A stretch of DNA of 64,000 nt from Ensifer adhaerens (GTDB lineage: Bacteria > Pseudomonadota > Alphaproteobacteria > Rhizobiales > Rhizobiaceae): the NCBI RefSeq assembly GCF_002940685.1, contig NZ_PNFP01000004.1:372001-436000 (forward strand). The letters are read 5' to 3'. Under the pieces are notes generated by a model. The model was not told the DNA's origin. It searched no databases and saw only the letters and a program-made list of their open reading frames with translations. Positions 26,632 to 36,541 of the stretch are shown piece by piece. Made by a program: the position numbers and the translations under genes. Every line of letters starts with the position of its first letter. Positions within the stretch are counted from its first letter, which is position 1.

Positions 26632-26675
26632 ATATCCGACGCTTATTCCGCATACCTAATGTAATAAGATCAGCC

Positions 26676-28298
26676 CTATATAAGGCTGACGTAGCGGAAG
26701 TGATCGAAATCGGCAGCCCTGCCCGCGCCCGACGTATCGAAGCAGAACAGGCCGGCGAAGGCGCCGGTAAAGGATCCATGCTCGCCGCGACCGCCCTCAT
26801 CCGAGACTACGCCGGCATCGAGGACCGGACCGACCGGCTGCCAATCCGCCCCGCCGGCTGCCCGCCAGAAGAACTGCAGGTCATTGTCGCGAACGTCCAT
26901 CGCGAGCTCGATCGCCCCATCGGGAATGGCGATGCCGCCGCCGACAGGAAATTCCAGCCGCCCATGCGGGAAATCGCCGGCACATGACAGGATCGTCAGC
27001 GCCCGCCCCAGCGTCTCGTGCCAGGTGACGCCGAGCGCGTGGAACTTGTGGCGATTGTAGTAATGCGTCAGCCCCGCGACCTGCTGGTAGGTTACGGCCG
27101 CAAAATCGACCGTCGTCTCGGCGCGGAAGGAATGATGCTCCTGGCGCCGCGCCACCAGCGCCTGCTCGAACCAGCTGCCGATGCTCTCCCTACCGAACAG
27201 CCTGAGGTGGCCCGGCCGCCACTCGAGCGAGAAGAGCCGCTCCGGCTCCGGTGTGCGCAGCCACTGGAACTCGACCGGGAGCGCTCTGTCGTCGAAATCG
27301 CGTTCCACGACAGACGGTTCAGCACGCCGCGCCACTGGCGCCGGAGCCGGGACGAGAACCTCCGGCACCGGGCCGCCGTTTTCGAGATAGAGCCAGCCAT
27401 CCTCGCGCCAGACGCATTTCTGCAGCGCCGTCTCGCGGCCGAGCGTGCAACGGCGGTGCGGCGGCAATGGCCGGCCGGTCAGGTGGGTGTGATAGGCCTG
27501 TCCGTCGGGCGTTTCGACGTATTGGCCGTGGCCGGCGCGCTGCAGCGGTGCTTCGGGGTGGTCTTTCGACGTGATCAGATAGGTATCCGGGTGCATTTCG
27601 TACGCACCGTCGATCGAGCGCGATCGCGCCATCGTCACCGCATGGTCGTAGCCGGTGCCGCCTTCGGCTGTCGTCAGGTAGTACCATCCATTTTTCTTGA
27701 AGAGATGCGGGCCCTCGACGAGCCCGAGCGGCGAGCCGGCAAAAATGTTCTTCACCGGACCGACGAGCTTCCTCGTGCGCTCGTCCCATTCCTGCAGCAG
27801 GATGCCGTCGAAGGCCGGATGCTTGGGCGAGCCACCGAAGCTCATCGTCCGGTGGTTCCACTGCATGTTGAGGAACCACTTGCGCCCGTCGTCGTCGTGG
27901 AAGAGCGACGGATCGAAGCCGGAGGAATTGACATAGACCGGGTCCGACCAGGTCGCCTCGATCGCCTCGGCCGTGACGATGTAGTTATGCGCATCTTTGA
28001 AGTTGCCGTCGAAGCGCTTGACGTCGGTGTAGACCAGCCAGAACAGCCCGTCGTCATAGGAGAGGCACGGCGCCCAGACACCGCAGCTATCCGGGTTGCC
28101 GCGCATGTCGAGCTGGCTTTTCCGCTCCAGCGGCCGGCGCACCAGCGTCCAGTTCACCAGATCGCGCGAATGGTGGATCTGCACGCCCGGATACCACTCG
28201 AAGGTGGAGGTCGCGATGTAATAGTCGTCGCCGACGCGGCAGATCGAAGGGTCCGGATTGAAGCCCGGCAGAATGGGGTTGCGGATCATGGCGGTCAT
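26676..28298 (-). CDS. Glycoside hydrolase family 43, beta-xylosidase type
   Basis: The 540-residue enzyme has the five-bladed GH43 catalytic domain (NPILPGFNPDPSICRVGDDYY with general-base Asp; DPSLFHDDDGRKW; VEGPHLFKKNGWYYL with general-acid Glu) and a C-terminal beta-sandwich (about 340-540), as in XynB-type beta-xylosidases. No signal peptide, so it cleaves imported xylo-oligosaccharides. ATG 28298 follows GGGAGG. It is divergent from the TRAP permease genes, with a CTGCAACGTTGCAG palindrome between them. Confidence 0.92.
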   Translation of the reverse strand: MTAMIRNPILPGFNPDPSICRVGDDYYIATSTFEWYPGVQIHHSRDLVNWTLVRRPLERKSQLDMRGNPDSCGVWAPCLSYDDGLFWLVYTDVKRFDGNFKDAHNYIVTAEAIEATWSDPVYVNSSGFDPSLFHDDDGRKWFLNMQWNHRTMSFGGSPKHPAFDGILLQEWDERTRKLVGPVKNIFAGSPLGLVEGPHLFKKNGWYYLTTAEGGTGYDHAVTMARSRSIDGAYEMHPDTYLITSKDHPEAPLQRAGHGQYVETPDGQAYHTHLTGRPLPPHRRCTLGRETALQKCVWREDGWLYLENGGPVPEVLVPAPAPVARRAEPSVVERDFDDRALPVEFQWLRTPEPERLFSLEWRPGHLRLFGRESIGSWFEQALVARRQEHHSFRAETTVDFAAVTYQQVAGLTHYYNRHKFHALGVTWHETLGRALTILSCAGDFPHGRLEFPVGGGIAIPDGAIELAMDVRDNDLQFFWRAAGGADWQPVGPVLDAGVVSDEGGRGEHGSFTGAFAGLFCFDTSGAGRAADFDHFRYVSLI

Positions 28299-28643
28299 CG
28301 GTTTGGCATCCTCCCTGTGCGGCGCCATCCGACCTCAAAAATCATACAAATTCAAGACTGCAACGTTGCAGTAGGTCACGCACCGGACCGTTTTCAAACT
28401 GCTTTCCACATCGATTCGGCCGGCGACCTGCACCTTAGGGCGGCGGACGATCGTCGCGCCTCGCCGCCGGCAACCGGTTTGCACAAACAATGGGCAATGC
28501 ACTGGATCACCCCATTCTACTTTAGTCGGAGGCAGCCGAACTACGCGGGAAAATCGCGGCCCGGACTTGAACGCGCGCTTGAAATCGGCACTCTGGCTGT
28601 GCTTGGCACAAGAACCATAAAAGCCATCGCGGGGAGGAAATCG
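28299..28643. other. Divergent promoter region, GH43 / TRAP
   Basis: 345 bases with no convincing gene. It holds the operator-like palindrome at 28358-28371 and the dctQ ribosome binding site (ggggaggaaa). A frame remains open from the left into dctQ but has no coding character. Confidence 0.5.
28358..28371. promoter_or_regulatory. LacI-type operator-like palindrome
   Basis: CTGCAACGTTGCAG is a perfect 14-bp palindrome, 60 bases before the GH43 start. It resembles the CTGTAACGTTACCG and CTGTATCGTTACAG sites around the LacI regulator gene at 44768, with the same central AACGTT type of core. Confidence 0.6.
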
Positions 28644-29219
28644 ATGAGAGCTTTGCTCGGCTTCAGCCGACTTATAGACACGATCACGGAATTTATCGGC
28701 AAGAGCGTTTCCTGGTTCATCCTGGCGGCCGTGCTCGTCAGCGCCGGCAACGCGATCATCCGCAAGATCTTCAACATGTCGTCGAACGCCTGGCTCGAGG
28801 CACAGTGGTACCTGTTCGGCGCCGCCTTCATGTTTGCCGCCGCCTATACGCTCAGCCAGAACGAACATATCCGCATTGACGTGGTCTACGGGCAGTTCTC
28901 GCGCCGCGTCCAGCACTGGATCGACCTGCTCGGACACCTGCTGTTCCTGATGCCCTTCGTGCTGCTCGTGCTCTATTACCTCTTCCCCTATGTGAAGATG
29001 TCCTACGTCTCGGGCGAAGTCTCGTCGTCGGCGGGCGGCCTGATCATCTGGCCGGCCAAGGCCATTCTGCTCTTCGGCTTCCTGCTGCTCGCCTTCCAGG
29101 GCGTGTCGGAAATCATCAAGAAAATCGCGATCATGACCGGAAACATGGAAGACCCGACACCCTATGTGCCGACCCATGCGCCGCTTGACGATGTCGTGTC
29201 TCCGGAGACCCGTCCATGA
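28644..29219 (+). CDS. dctQ: TRAP transporter small permease (DctQ type)
   Basis: The 191-residue protein has four hydrophobic helices (about 20-42, 55-75, 92-112, 140-160) and the DctQ pattern WLEAQWYLFGAAFMFAAAYTLSQNEHIRIDV. It partners the large permease in Na+-driven import of organic acids. ATG 28644 follows GGGGAGGAAA. Its last codon overlaps dctM (ATGA). Ligand unknown; the TakP-like binding protein at 31979 suggests a 2-oxoacid or related carboxylate. Confidence 0.93.
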   Translation: MRALLGFSRLIDTITEFIGKSVSWFILAAVLVSAGNAIIRKIFNMSSNAWLEAQWYLFGAAFMFAAAYTLSQNEHIRIDVVYGQFSRRVQHWIDLLGHLLFLMPFVLLVLYYLFPYVKMSYVSGEVSSSAGGLIIWPAKAILLFGFLLLAFQGVSEIIKKIAIMTGNMEDPTPYVPTHAPLDDVVSPETRP

Positions 29220-31063
29220 TCGAATTCATTGCTGAAAACCTGGCGCCGATCATGTTCGCGTCGCTGATCGTGTTCCTGCTCTTGGGATACCCGGTCGCCT
29301 TCTCGCTCGCCGCCAACGGCTTGCTCTTCTTCATCATCGGCGTCGAACTCGCGCCGCTCTCGGACTCGATCAACCTTTCCTGGCCGCTGCTCAACGCCCT
29401 GCCTGACCGGTTCTGGGGGGTGATGTCCAACGACACATTGCTCGCCATCCCCTTCTTTACCTTCATGGGGATCGTGCTCGAGAAATCGGGCATGGCGGAA
29501 GACCTGCTCGACACGATCGGCCAGCTCTTCGGCCCGGTCCGTGGTGGTCTTGCCTATGCGGTCATCTTCGTCGGCGCGCTGCTTGCAGCCACGACCGGCG
29601 TCGTTGCCGCCTCCGTCATCGCCATGGGCCTGATCTCGCTGCCGATCATGCTGCGCTACGGCTATGACCGCAAGGTCGCCTCGGGCGTCATTGCCGCTTC
29701 GGGCACGCTTGCCCAGATCATTCCGCCGTCGCTGGTGCTCATCGTTCTTGCCGACCAGCTCGGCCGCTCGGTCGGCGACATGTATGCCGGCGCGCTGATC
29801 CCGGGCCTGGTGCTGACCGGCCTCTACATGGGCTACATCCTTTTGATGTCGTTCCTCAAGCGCGACTCCATGCCGGCGCTGCCGCTCGAAGCCCGCACGC
29901 TGGGCTCCGGCGTCACGTCGCTGGCAATCGCGCTCGCCGTTGCGGCCGGCATCGCCTATGCCGCCCACGTCTATCTCTACCCGACCCAGGGCGAAAACGC
30001 CGATATCCTCGGCGGTACGGTCGGCGTTGCCTTCATCTACGTCGTCGCTCTCATCGACAAGGGCTTCAAGATCAACGCGATGTCCAGGCTTGCCCAGCAG
30101 GTCATCATCGTCTTGATCCCGCCGCTCGCGCTGATCTTCCTCGTGCTCGGCACCATCTTCCTCGGCATCGCGACGCCGACCGAAGGCGGCGCCATGGGTG
30201 CAGTCGGCGCGTTGATCATGGCGGCCGCCAAGGGCCGCCTCAACATGGACGTCGTGCGCGGGGCACTGACGGCAACGACCAGGCTTTCGGCCTTCGTGCT
30301 GTTCATCCTGATCGGCGCCCGCGTCTTCTCGCTCACCTTCTACGGCGTCAACGGCCACATCTGGGTCGAGCATCTGCTGACGGCGATGCCGGGCGGCGAA
30401 ACCGGCTTCCTCATCACCGTCAACGTGCTCGTCTTCTTCCTGGCGTTCTTCCTCGATTTCTTCGAGCTCGCCTTCATCATCGTGCCGCTGCTCGCGCCGG
30501 CTGCCGACAAGCTCGGCATCGACCTCATCTGGTTCGGCGTGCTGCTCGGCATCAACATGCAGACGAGCTTCATGCACCCGCCCTTCGGCTTCGCGCTCTT
30601 CTACCTGCGCTCGGTCGCGGCCAAGGTGCCCTATCTCGACAAGATCACCGGCAAGAATATCCAGCCGGTCACGACCGCCCAGATCTACTGGGGTGCCGTG
30701 CCCTTCGTCGGCATCCAGATCCTGATGGTGGCGCTGACGATCATGTTCCCGCAGATGGTCATGCACTACAAGGGAACCGGCACGGCCGTCGATCCGAACA
30801 CGATCAAGATCGAGGTTCCGGGCTTTGGCGCCGGCGGCGGCGGTCTTGGGCTGCCGGACAGCGGCGGCGGCCTCGGCCTGCCCGGTGGCCTGCAGCTTCC
30901 CGGCGGCAGCCCGCTCGACCAGAAGCCGGCCGACCAGGGTGGCGCACAGCCGCAGACGGCTCCGTCGAACGACCTCAGCCAGCCGCCGTCGTTTGGCAGC
31001 CCGGGTGCTGAGCCGCAGCCGGCGCCATCAAACGACCTCAGCCAGCCACCGTCGTTCAAGTAG
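29216..31063 (+). CDS. dctM: TRAP transporter large permease (DctM type) with extended C-terminus
   Basis: The 615-residue protein has the DctM domain of about 12-14 helices (PVAFSLAANGLLFF, TTGVVAASVIAMGLISLPIML, IATPTEGGAMGAVGALI, GVLLGINMQTSFMHPPFGFALFYLR). After about residue 535 it ends in an unusual tail: a Gly/Leu/Pro-rich segment (GAGGGGLGLPDSGGGLGLP) and two copies of PSNDLSQPPSF. Such a tail is not part of the family's core and would lie on one side of the membrane. The gene overlaps dctQ by four bases and is followed by a strong terminator. Confidence 0.93.
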   Translation: MIEFIAENLAPIMFASLIVFLLLGYPVAFSLAANGLLFFIIGVELAPLSDSINLSWPLLNALPDRFWGVMSNDTLLAIPFFTFMGIVLEKSGMAEDLLDTIGQLFGPVRGGLAYAVIFVGALLAATTGVVAASVIAMGLISLPIMLRYGYDRKVASGVIAASGTLAQIIPPSLVLIVLADQLGRSVGDMYAGALIPGLVLTGLYMGYILLMSFLKRDSMPALPLEARTLGSGVTSLAIALAVAAGIAYAAHVYLYPTQGENADILGGTVGVAFIYVVALIDKGFKINAMSRLAQQVIIVLIPPLALIFLVLGTIFLGIATPTEGGAMGAVGALIMAAAKGRLNMDVVRGALTATTRLSAFVLFILIGARVFSLTFYGVNGHIWVEHLLTAMPGGETGFLITVNVLVFFLAFFLDFFELAFIIVPLLAPAADKLGIDLIWFGVLLGINMQTSFMHPPFGFALFYLRSVAAKVPYLDKITGKNIQPVTTAQIYWGAVPFVGIQILMVALTIMFPQMVMHYKGTGTAVDPNTIKIEVPGFGAGGGGLGLPDSGGGLGLPGGLQLPGGSPLDQKPADQGGAQPQTAPSNDLSQPPSFGSPGAEPQPAPSNDLSQPPSFK

Positions 31064-31081
31064 GACGGCCGGCAGGGTGGA

Positions 31082-31119
31082 AACAGAGAGGGCGGCCGAA
31101 GGGCCGCCCTTTCTGTTTT
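31082..31119 (+). terminator. dctQM terminator
   Basis: Stem of 16 bp (aacagagagggcggcc / ggccgccctttctgtt, one G-U pair) with a GAAG loop, running into TTTT, 19 bases after the dctM stop. Confidence 0.85.
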
Positions 31120-31245
31120 GCAAAGATGCTTTTGATGAATGGAGCCTTGCCGAGAAGCGCCATACAGACGGTTCAAGGGGCATGCCAACTGACTGCTCAC
31201 AAACCCTCGGGGGCGACCTTGTGACCCGGAGGTCGCTCCACACTC

Positions 31246-31362
31246 CCTCATCCTCGCCCTTGTGGCGGGGATCCAGCGACCCGACGTCCGTCGGGTCAAA
31301 AACCCTTTTTCAGCTCAGGGACTTGAGCTGGCTAGATTCCTGTGACGAGCACAGGAATGAGG
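31246..31362. repeat. Intergenic palindromic repeat, full copy A
   Basis: The element begins CCTCAT and ends ATGAGG. Inside, a hairpin arm is followed by ATCCAGC, and GCTAGATTCCTG plus the hairpin cctgtgacgagcacagg closes it. A copy of the same design occurs at 45874 and 58499. It resembles the RIME-type intergenic mosaic elements of rhizobia (name from general knowledge, not checked). Confidence 0.75.
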
Positions 31363-31414
31363 GGAGATTCTGGGGCGGCGGCAATAACCCAGCCGACCAA
31401 CGACCCCGCCCGTC

Positions 31415-31828
31415 TCACTCCAGCCGCTTGGCCGGATTGTCGCGGTACCAGTCGACAATCATCGGCATCGCCTCCTCGAATGGGCCGCCGACATAGACGT
31501 TGAGCAAGCCCATGCGCGCGGTGCTCTCGTTGCGGAAATCATGCATCGTGCCGCGGGGGATGACGAACAGCGAGCCCTTCGGCTTCTGGTGCCAGGTGTC
31601 GCCGACGAATACGCTCGCCGTGCCCTCGATCACATAGAAGATTTCGTCATTGTCATCATGCTTGTGGGCGCCCGGCCCTTCGTGCTTTGCATCAAGCCAC
31701 CATTCCGAGACGGAAAAGCGGTTCGAGGTTTCGGCGCCATCGGCTTTGAAGACGGCCTGGATGGCGCCCATGTCGTACCTTCGGCCCTCGTCGGGGCCGA
31801 GCACGACCGATTGGCCTTCGCTTGGCAT
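31415..31828 (-). CDS. Cupin domain protein
   Basis: The 137-residue protein is one cupin barrel: G-x5-H-x-H-x3,4-E (GAHKHDDNDEIFYVIEGTASV, with His, His and Glu) and the second block PRGTMHDFRN, with a final His. The metal-binding residues are present, so it may be a small dioxygenase, isomerase or sugar-binding cupin; the reaction is not predictable. GGAGAAGG precedes ATG 31828. It lies between the two parts of the TRAP system. Confidence 0.8.
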   Translation of the reverse strand: MPSEGQSVVLGPDEGRRYDMGAIQAVFKADGAETSNRFSVSEWWLDAKHEGPGAHKHDDNDEIFYVIEGTASVFVGDTWHQKPKGSLFVIPRGTMHDFRNESTARMGLLNVYVGGPFEEAMPMIVDWYRDNPAKRLE

Positions 31829-31920
31829 TGCACCTTCTCCTCGAAAATTGAAGGCGACACACTACCACGAAATCGTCGAAAACGTCGTGTCCACCGCACA
31901 CGCGACCGTTCCTGAAACGA

Positions 31921-31953
31921 AAAAGCCGCTCGCAACCCGAGTTGCGAGCGGCC
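31921..31953 (-). terminator. Terminator of the TRAP binding-protein gene
   Basis: A perfect 12-bp stem (gccgctcgcaac / gttgcgagcggc) with a CCGA loop; read on the minus strand it is followed by TTTTT. It lies 25 bases after the stop of the gene at 31979. Confidence 0.85.
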
Positions 31954-31978
31954 CTTGATCATCTGAAACAGGCTGGGC

Positions 31979-33184
<1,206 letters not shown>

Positions 33185-33361
33185 TTAACCTGCCGAAACG
33201 GCGCAAATCGGCGCCGCAATCGACGGGCATGATCGCACCTTACAGAAACACCTGATCATGTCCAGAAGGCGCTTTCCGGCACCTATTCGACTTTTGTCTA
33301 ATGCGCCGGAAAGCATGAAATTTTGCCTAAAATGCAGGCAAATCAATGTTTTCAGCAGAAC

Positions 33362-34390
33362 TTAGAGCTCGGCTGACTTGGCCCAGAGGTTGATGTCGGC
33401 CTCGCGCGCATAGAGATCGATCTCTGCCAGTTCGTCGGCCGTGAACGTGTCGTTTTCGAGCGCCTTGACGCAATCGACGATCTGCTCCGAGCGGCTGGCG
33501 CCGATCAGCGCCGAGGTGATGCGGCCGTTGCGCAGCACCCAGGCAAGCGCCATCTGGGCCAGCGTCTGGCCGCGCTTCTCGGCAATGCCGTTCAGCTTGC
33601 GGATGTTGTCGATGATCTCCGGGCGGATGAAGTCCTTCTTCAGGAAATGGTTCTGCGCCGCGCGGCTGTCTGTCGGGATGCCACCGAGATACTTGGTCGT
33701 CAGCATGCCCTGGGCAAGCGGCGAGAACACGATCGAGCCGATGCCGAGGTCTTCGAGCGTGTGGATCAGGCCGTCATCCTCGATCCAGCGGTTGAGCATG
33801 GAATAGCTCGGCTGGTGGATCAGGCAGGGCGTGCCGAGGTCCTTCAGGATCGCGGCTGCTTCGCGGGTGCGCTGCGAGTTGTAGGAGGAAATGCCGACAT
33901 AGAGCGCCCGGCCCGAGCGCACGATATGGTCGAGCGCGCCGCAGGTTTCCTCAAGCGGCGTCTCCGGATCGAAGCGGTGCGAATAGAAGATGTCGACATA
34001 GTCGAGACCCATGCGCTTCAGGCTCTGGTCGCAGGAGGCGATCATGTACTTGCGGCTGCCCCACTCGCCGTAGGGGCCGGCCCACATGTCATAACCGGCC
34101 TTGGACGAGATGATCAGCTCGTCACGCAGATGCGCAAAGTCCGTGCGCATGATTTCGCCGAAGGCGGTCTCGGCCGAGCCCGGAGGCGGACCATAATTGT
34201 TGGCGAGGTCGAAATGGGTGATGCCGAGATCGAAGGCGGTGCGGCACATGTCGACCTTGCGGTCATGCGGGGTGTCGCCGCCGAAATTGTGCCAGAGCCC
34301 GAGCGAGATCGCCGGCAGCTTCAGGCCCGAACGGCCGACGCGGTTATACTTCATGGTGTCGTAGCGGTTATCCGCCGGTAGCCAGGTCAT
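33362..34390 (-). CDS. Aldo/keto reductase (YghZ/potassium-channel beta-subunit-like)
   Basis: The 342-residue TIM-barrel NADPH reductase has FDLANNYGPPPGSAE (Asp and Tyr of the catalytic tetrad), DELIISSKAGYDM (Lys), DIFYSHRFDPETPLEET (His) and a C-terminal cofactor loop (LIGASRSEQI). This pattern is that of the YghZ/Gpr group, which reduces methylglyoxal and related aldehydes. GGAGGA precedes ATG 34390. It is the last gene of the sugar operon, 127 bases after the oxidoreductase gene, and could act on an uncommon sugar there. Confidence 0.92.
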   Translation of the reverse strand: MTWLPADNRYDTMKYNRVGRSGLKLPAISLGLWHNFGGDTPHDRKVDMCRTAFDLGITHFDLANNYGPPPGSAETAFGEIMRTDFAHLRDELIISSKAGYDMWAGPYGEWGSRKYMIASCDQSLKRMGLDYVDIFYSHRFDPETPLEETCGALDHIVRSGRALYVGISSYNSQRTREAAAILKDLGTPCLIHQPSYSMLNRWIEDDGLIHTLEDLGIGSIVFSPLAQGMLTTKYLGGIPTDSRAAQNHFLKKDFIRPEIIDNIRKLNGIAEKRGQTLAQMALAWVLRNGRITSALIGASRSEQIVDCVKALENDTFTADELAEIDLYAREADINLWAKSAEL

Positions 34391-34517
34391 CGCAAAATCC
34401 TCCGCGATCGGGTGCAGGTGGCGAACCTCTCCGCCACCCTCAAAATGAAACGGTTTCCGCTGCGGCTGGCCGCAACGGAAACCTTTGTTCACAAAGGTCT
34501 AAACCTGTCCGCCGCCG

Positions 34518-35696
34518 CTATGAAGCGGCAGCGACGCGATTTCCCGACATTTCTTCGTCCACCTCGCGCAGCAGCGCCCGCGCTTCCTCGATACCGAGAG
34601 CCGCCGGCTGGGTGCAGGTGGTGGAGAGCTCGATGAAGCGCCCCTCCTCGCCGGATTTCAGGATCGACACCATGACGTCGACGCCATGCAGCGCGCGGTC
34701 AAGCGAGCAGCGGGCATCGCGGCCTTCGAGGATGGCGAGCGCCATATCAGCAAGGCCGGCGGTGCGGTAGTTCGCCATCGGCCCCTGCGGATGCTCCTGG
34801 TTGGCAACACCGAAAGGATGATCCCAAGGCTCCAGCGGCTCGATTTTTTTGTCGCGGCCGCTTGCTTCCACCGTGCCGCCAAAGAAGTTCGGATCGGGCA
34901 CGTAGAGCGAACCCTCGGTGCCGTAAAGCTCCATGTTGGCGTGGCGATGCGACCAGACATCCCAGCTTGCCGACAGCGTGATCGTCGCGCCGTTCTTGAA
35001 TTCGAGCAAAGCGTGGATGTTGGTGGGCGTCTTGACCGGGATCTCCTCGCCCTTGCGCGGCTCGCTGGTGATGGTGCGGGTCGGGCTGGCCATGGACGAC
35101 AGCGCCGCGACGCGCTTCACCGGTCCGATCAGGTTGATCAGGTTGGCGATGTAATAGGGGCCGAGGTCGAGGATCGGTCCGCCGCCGGGCAGGAAAAAGA
35201 AGTCCGGGTTCGGATGCCACATCTCCATGCCCGGGCTCATCACGTGGCACGTGCCCGAAGTCACACGGCCGATCTTGCCGGCATCGATGGTGCTGCGGGC
35301 AAGCTGGTGTGCGCCGCCGAGGAAGGTGTCAGGCGCGCAGCCGACGGAAAGGCCCTTCGCCTTGGCGATTGCTCGAAGCTCTTCGCCCTGCTCGAGCGAG
35401 AGCACCAGCGGCTTTTCCGAATAGACATGCTTGCCGGCTTCGAGGATTGACTTGGAGACCGGATAATGCGCGTCCGGAATGGTCAGGTTGACGACGATGT
35501 CGACATCGGGATTGGCGAGCAGCGCCTCGATGCTCTGGGCTTGAACGCCGTATTCGGCCGCCCGCGCCTCGGCCGCCGCCGGGTTGATGTCGGCGCAGGC
35601 GACGACCCTGATGCCCTTGAAGAGCGGCGCAAGCTTGAAGTAGGTGGTGGAGATGTTGCCGCATCCGATGATGCCGACGCCAAGTTCCTTGGTCAT
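34518..35696 (-). CDS. Gfo/Idh/MocA family sugar dehydrogenase
   Basis: The 392-residue NAD(P)-dependent protein has a Rossmann motif GIIGCGNIS (8-16), then CADINPAAAEARAAEYG and the EKPLVLS segment with the catalytic Lys; the C-terminal alpha/beta domain (about 135-350) binds substrate. Members oxidise inositols, glucose or hexose derivatives. It is 15 bases downstream of the epimerase gene, so the two are cotranscribed and may carry out an oxidation-isomerisation route on the sugar handled by the operon. Confidence 0.92.
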   Translation of the reverse strand: MTKELGVGIIGCGNISTTYFKLAPLFKGIRVVACADINPAAAEARAAEYGVQAQSIEALLANPDVDIVVNLTIPDAHYPVSKSILEAGKHVYSEKPLVLSLEQGEELRAIAKAKGLSVGCAPDTFLGGAHQLARSTIDAGKIGRVTSGTCHVMSPGMEMWHPNPDFFFLPGGGPILDLGPYYIANLINLIGPVKRVAALSSMASPTRTITSEPRKGEEIPVKTPTNIHALLEFKNGATITLSASWDVWSHRHANMELYGTEGSLYVPDPNFFGGTVEASGRDKKIEPLEPWDHPFGVANQEHPQGPMANYRTAGLADMALAILEGRDARCSLDRALHGVDVMVSILKSGEEGRFIELSTTCTQPAALGIEEARALLREVDEEMSGNRVAAAS

Positions 35697-35711
35697 GGAT
35701 GAACCTGCTTC

Positions 35712-36473
35712 TCAATAGGATTGAATGGAGGCGAGCGAACGCTTGGCGAAGCGCTTGAAATCGCTCGGATTGTCGTGCTCGGCAATGAAATAGCGGACCT
35801 TGGTGGAGGCGAGTGCCTGGAACAGGCCCTTCCAGTCGACAGTGCCGTCGCCGACATCGGCCCAGCCGTCCTCGTCCTTCTTCTCGCCCGCAGGCGCGAT
35901 GTCCTTTACGTGCACGGCGGTGATGCGGTCACCGTATTTCTTGATCCAGGCGATGGGATCGGCACCGCCGCGGATGATCCAGGCGATATCGGCTTCCCAT
36001 GAGAGATCCGGTCCACCCGCAAAGATCAGGTCCTGTGGAATGCTGCCGTCCGGCAGGGCCGCAAACTCGAAATCATGGTTGTGCCAGCCGAAGATCAACC
36101 CGGCATCGCGATAGGGCTTGCCGGCCTTCTGCAGCCGCTCGCCGAAGGCACGCCAGCCGGCAGCATCCGTCGGGCGCTGGTCGGGCATCAGGTAGGGGCA
36201 ATAGATCGCCTTGATGCCGAGCGCCTTGGCGATCTCGAGCACGCGCGCCGGATCGCTCTCCAGCATGTCCAAACCGAAGTGAGCGGTCGGCATGGCAAGG
36301 CCGTTCTCTTCGAGACCTTCCTTGAAGCTCGCGATCTCGGCGTCGCTGAGCGCCGCATAGAGCGCACCGTAGCCTTCGACCTGACTGTAGCCGGCCTCAC
36401 CGAGCGCTTCGAGCACATTGGCGAAAGGCGGGAAGTTGCGGGCGCTATAAAGCTGGAAACTGACGTCCTTCAT
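35712..36473 (-). CDS. Sugar phosphate isomerase/epimerase (TIM barrel)
   Basis: The 253-residue protein belongs to the AP endonuclease 2-like xylose isomerase family: YSQVEGYGALYA, GWHNHDFEFAALPDG (metal-site His and Glu), SWEADIAWIIRGGADP and VHVKDIAPAGEK (metal His). Such enzymes epimerise or dehydrate keto-sugars and inositol derivatives. GAGGAGG precedes ATG 36473. It sits between the isomerase and the oxidoreductase genes of the same operon. Confidence 0.88.
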   Translation of the reverse strand: MKDVSFQLYSARNFPPFANVLEALGEAGYSQVEGYGALYAALSDAEIASFKEGLEENGLAMPTAHFGLDMLESDPARVLEIAKALGIKAIYCPYLMPDQRPTDAAGWRAFGERLQKAGKPYRDAGLIFGWHNHDFEFAALPDGSIPQDLIFAGGPDLSWEADIAWIIRGGADPIAWIKKYGDRITAVHVKDIAPAGEKKDEDGWADVGDGTVDWKGLFQALASTKVRYFIAEHDNPSDFKRFAKRSLASIQSY

Positions 36474-36541
36474 GAAATCCTCCTCGATTTCGTCCCATCA
36501 TCTTGGGATTGTTGGGTCTTGGGATTGTCGGGATCTTGGGA

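Larger units (their letters stand above)
31064..31414. other. Intergenic region with terminator and palindromic repeat
   Basis: 351 bases between convergent dctM and the cupin gene, with the terminator at 31082-31119 and the full-length repeat at 31246-31362. No gene seen. Confidence 0.6.

Noticed and set aside
27018-28643. Long N-terminal extension of the dctQ frame
   Set aside because: The extension is antisense to the GH43 gene and through the promoter; dctQ has a good ribosome binding site at 28634.
29162-30766. 534-codon minus-strand frame opposite dctM
   Set aside because: Product is made of Asp, Glu, Arg and Gln strings, typical of an antisense frame of a membrane protein gene.
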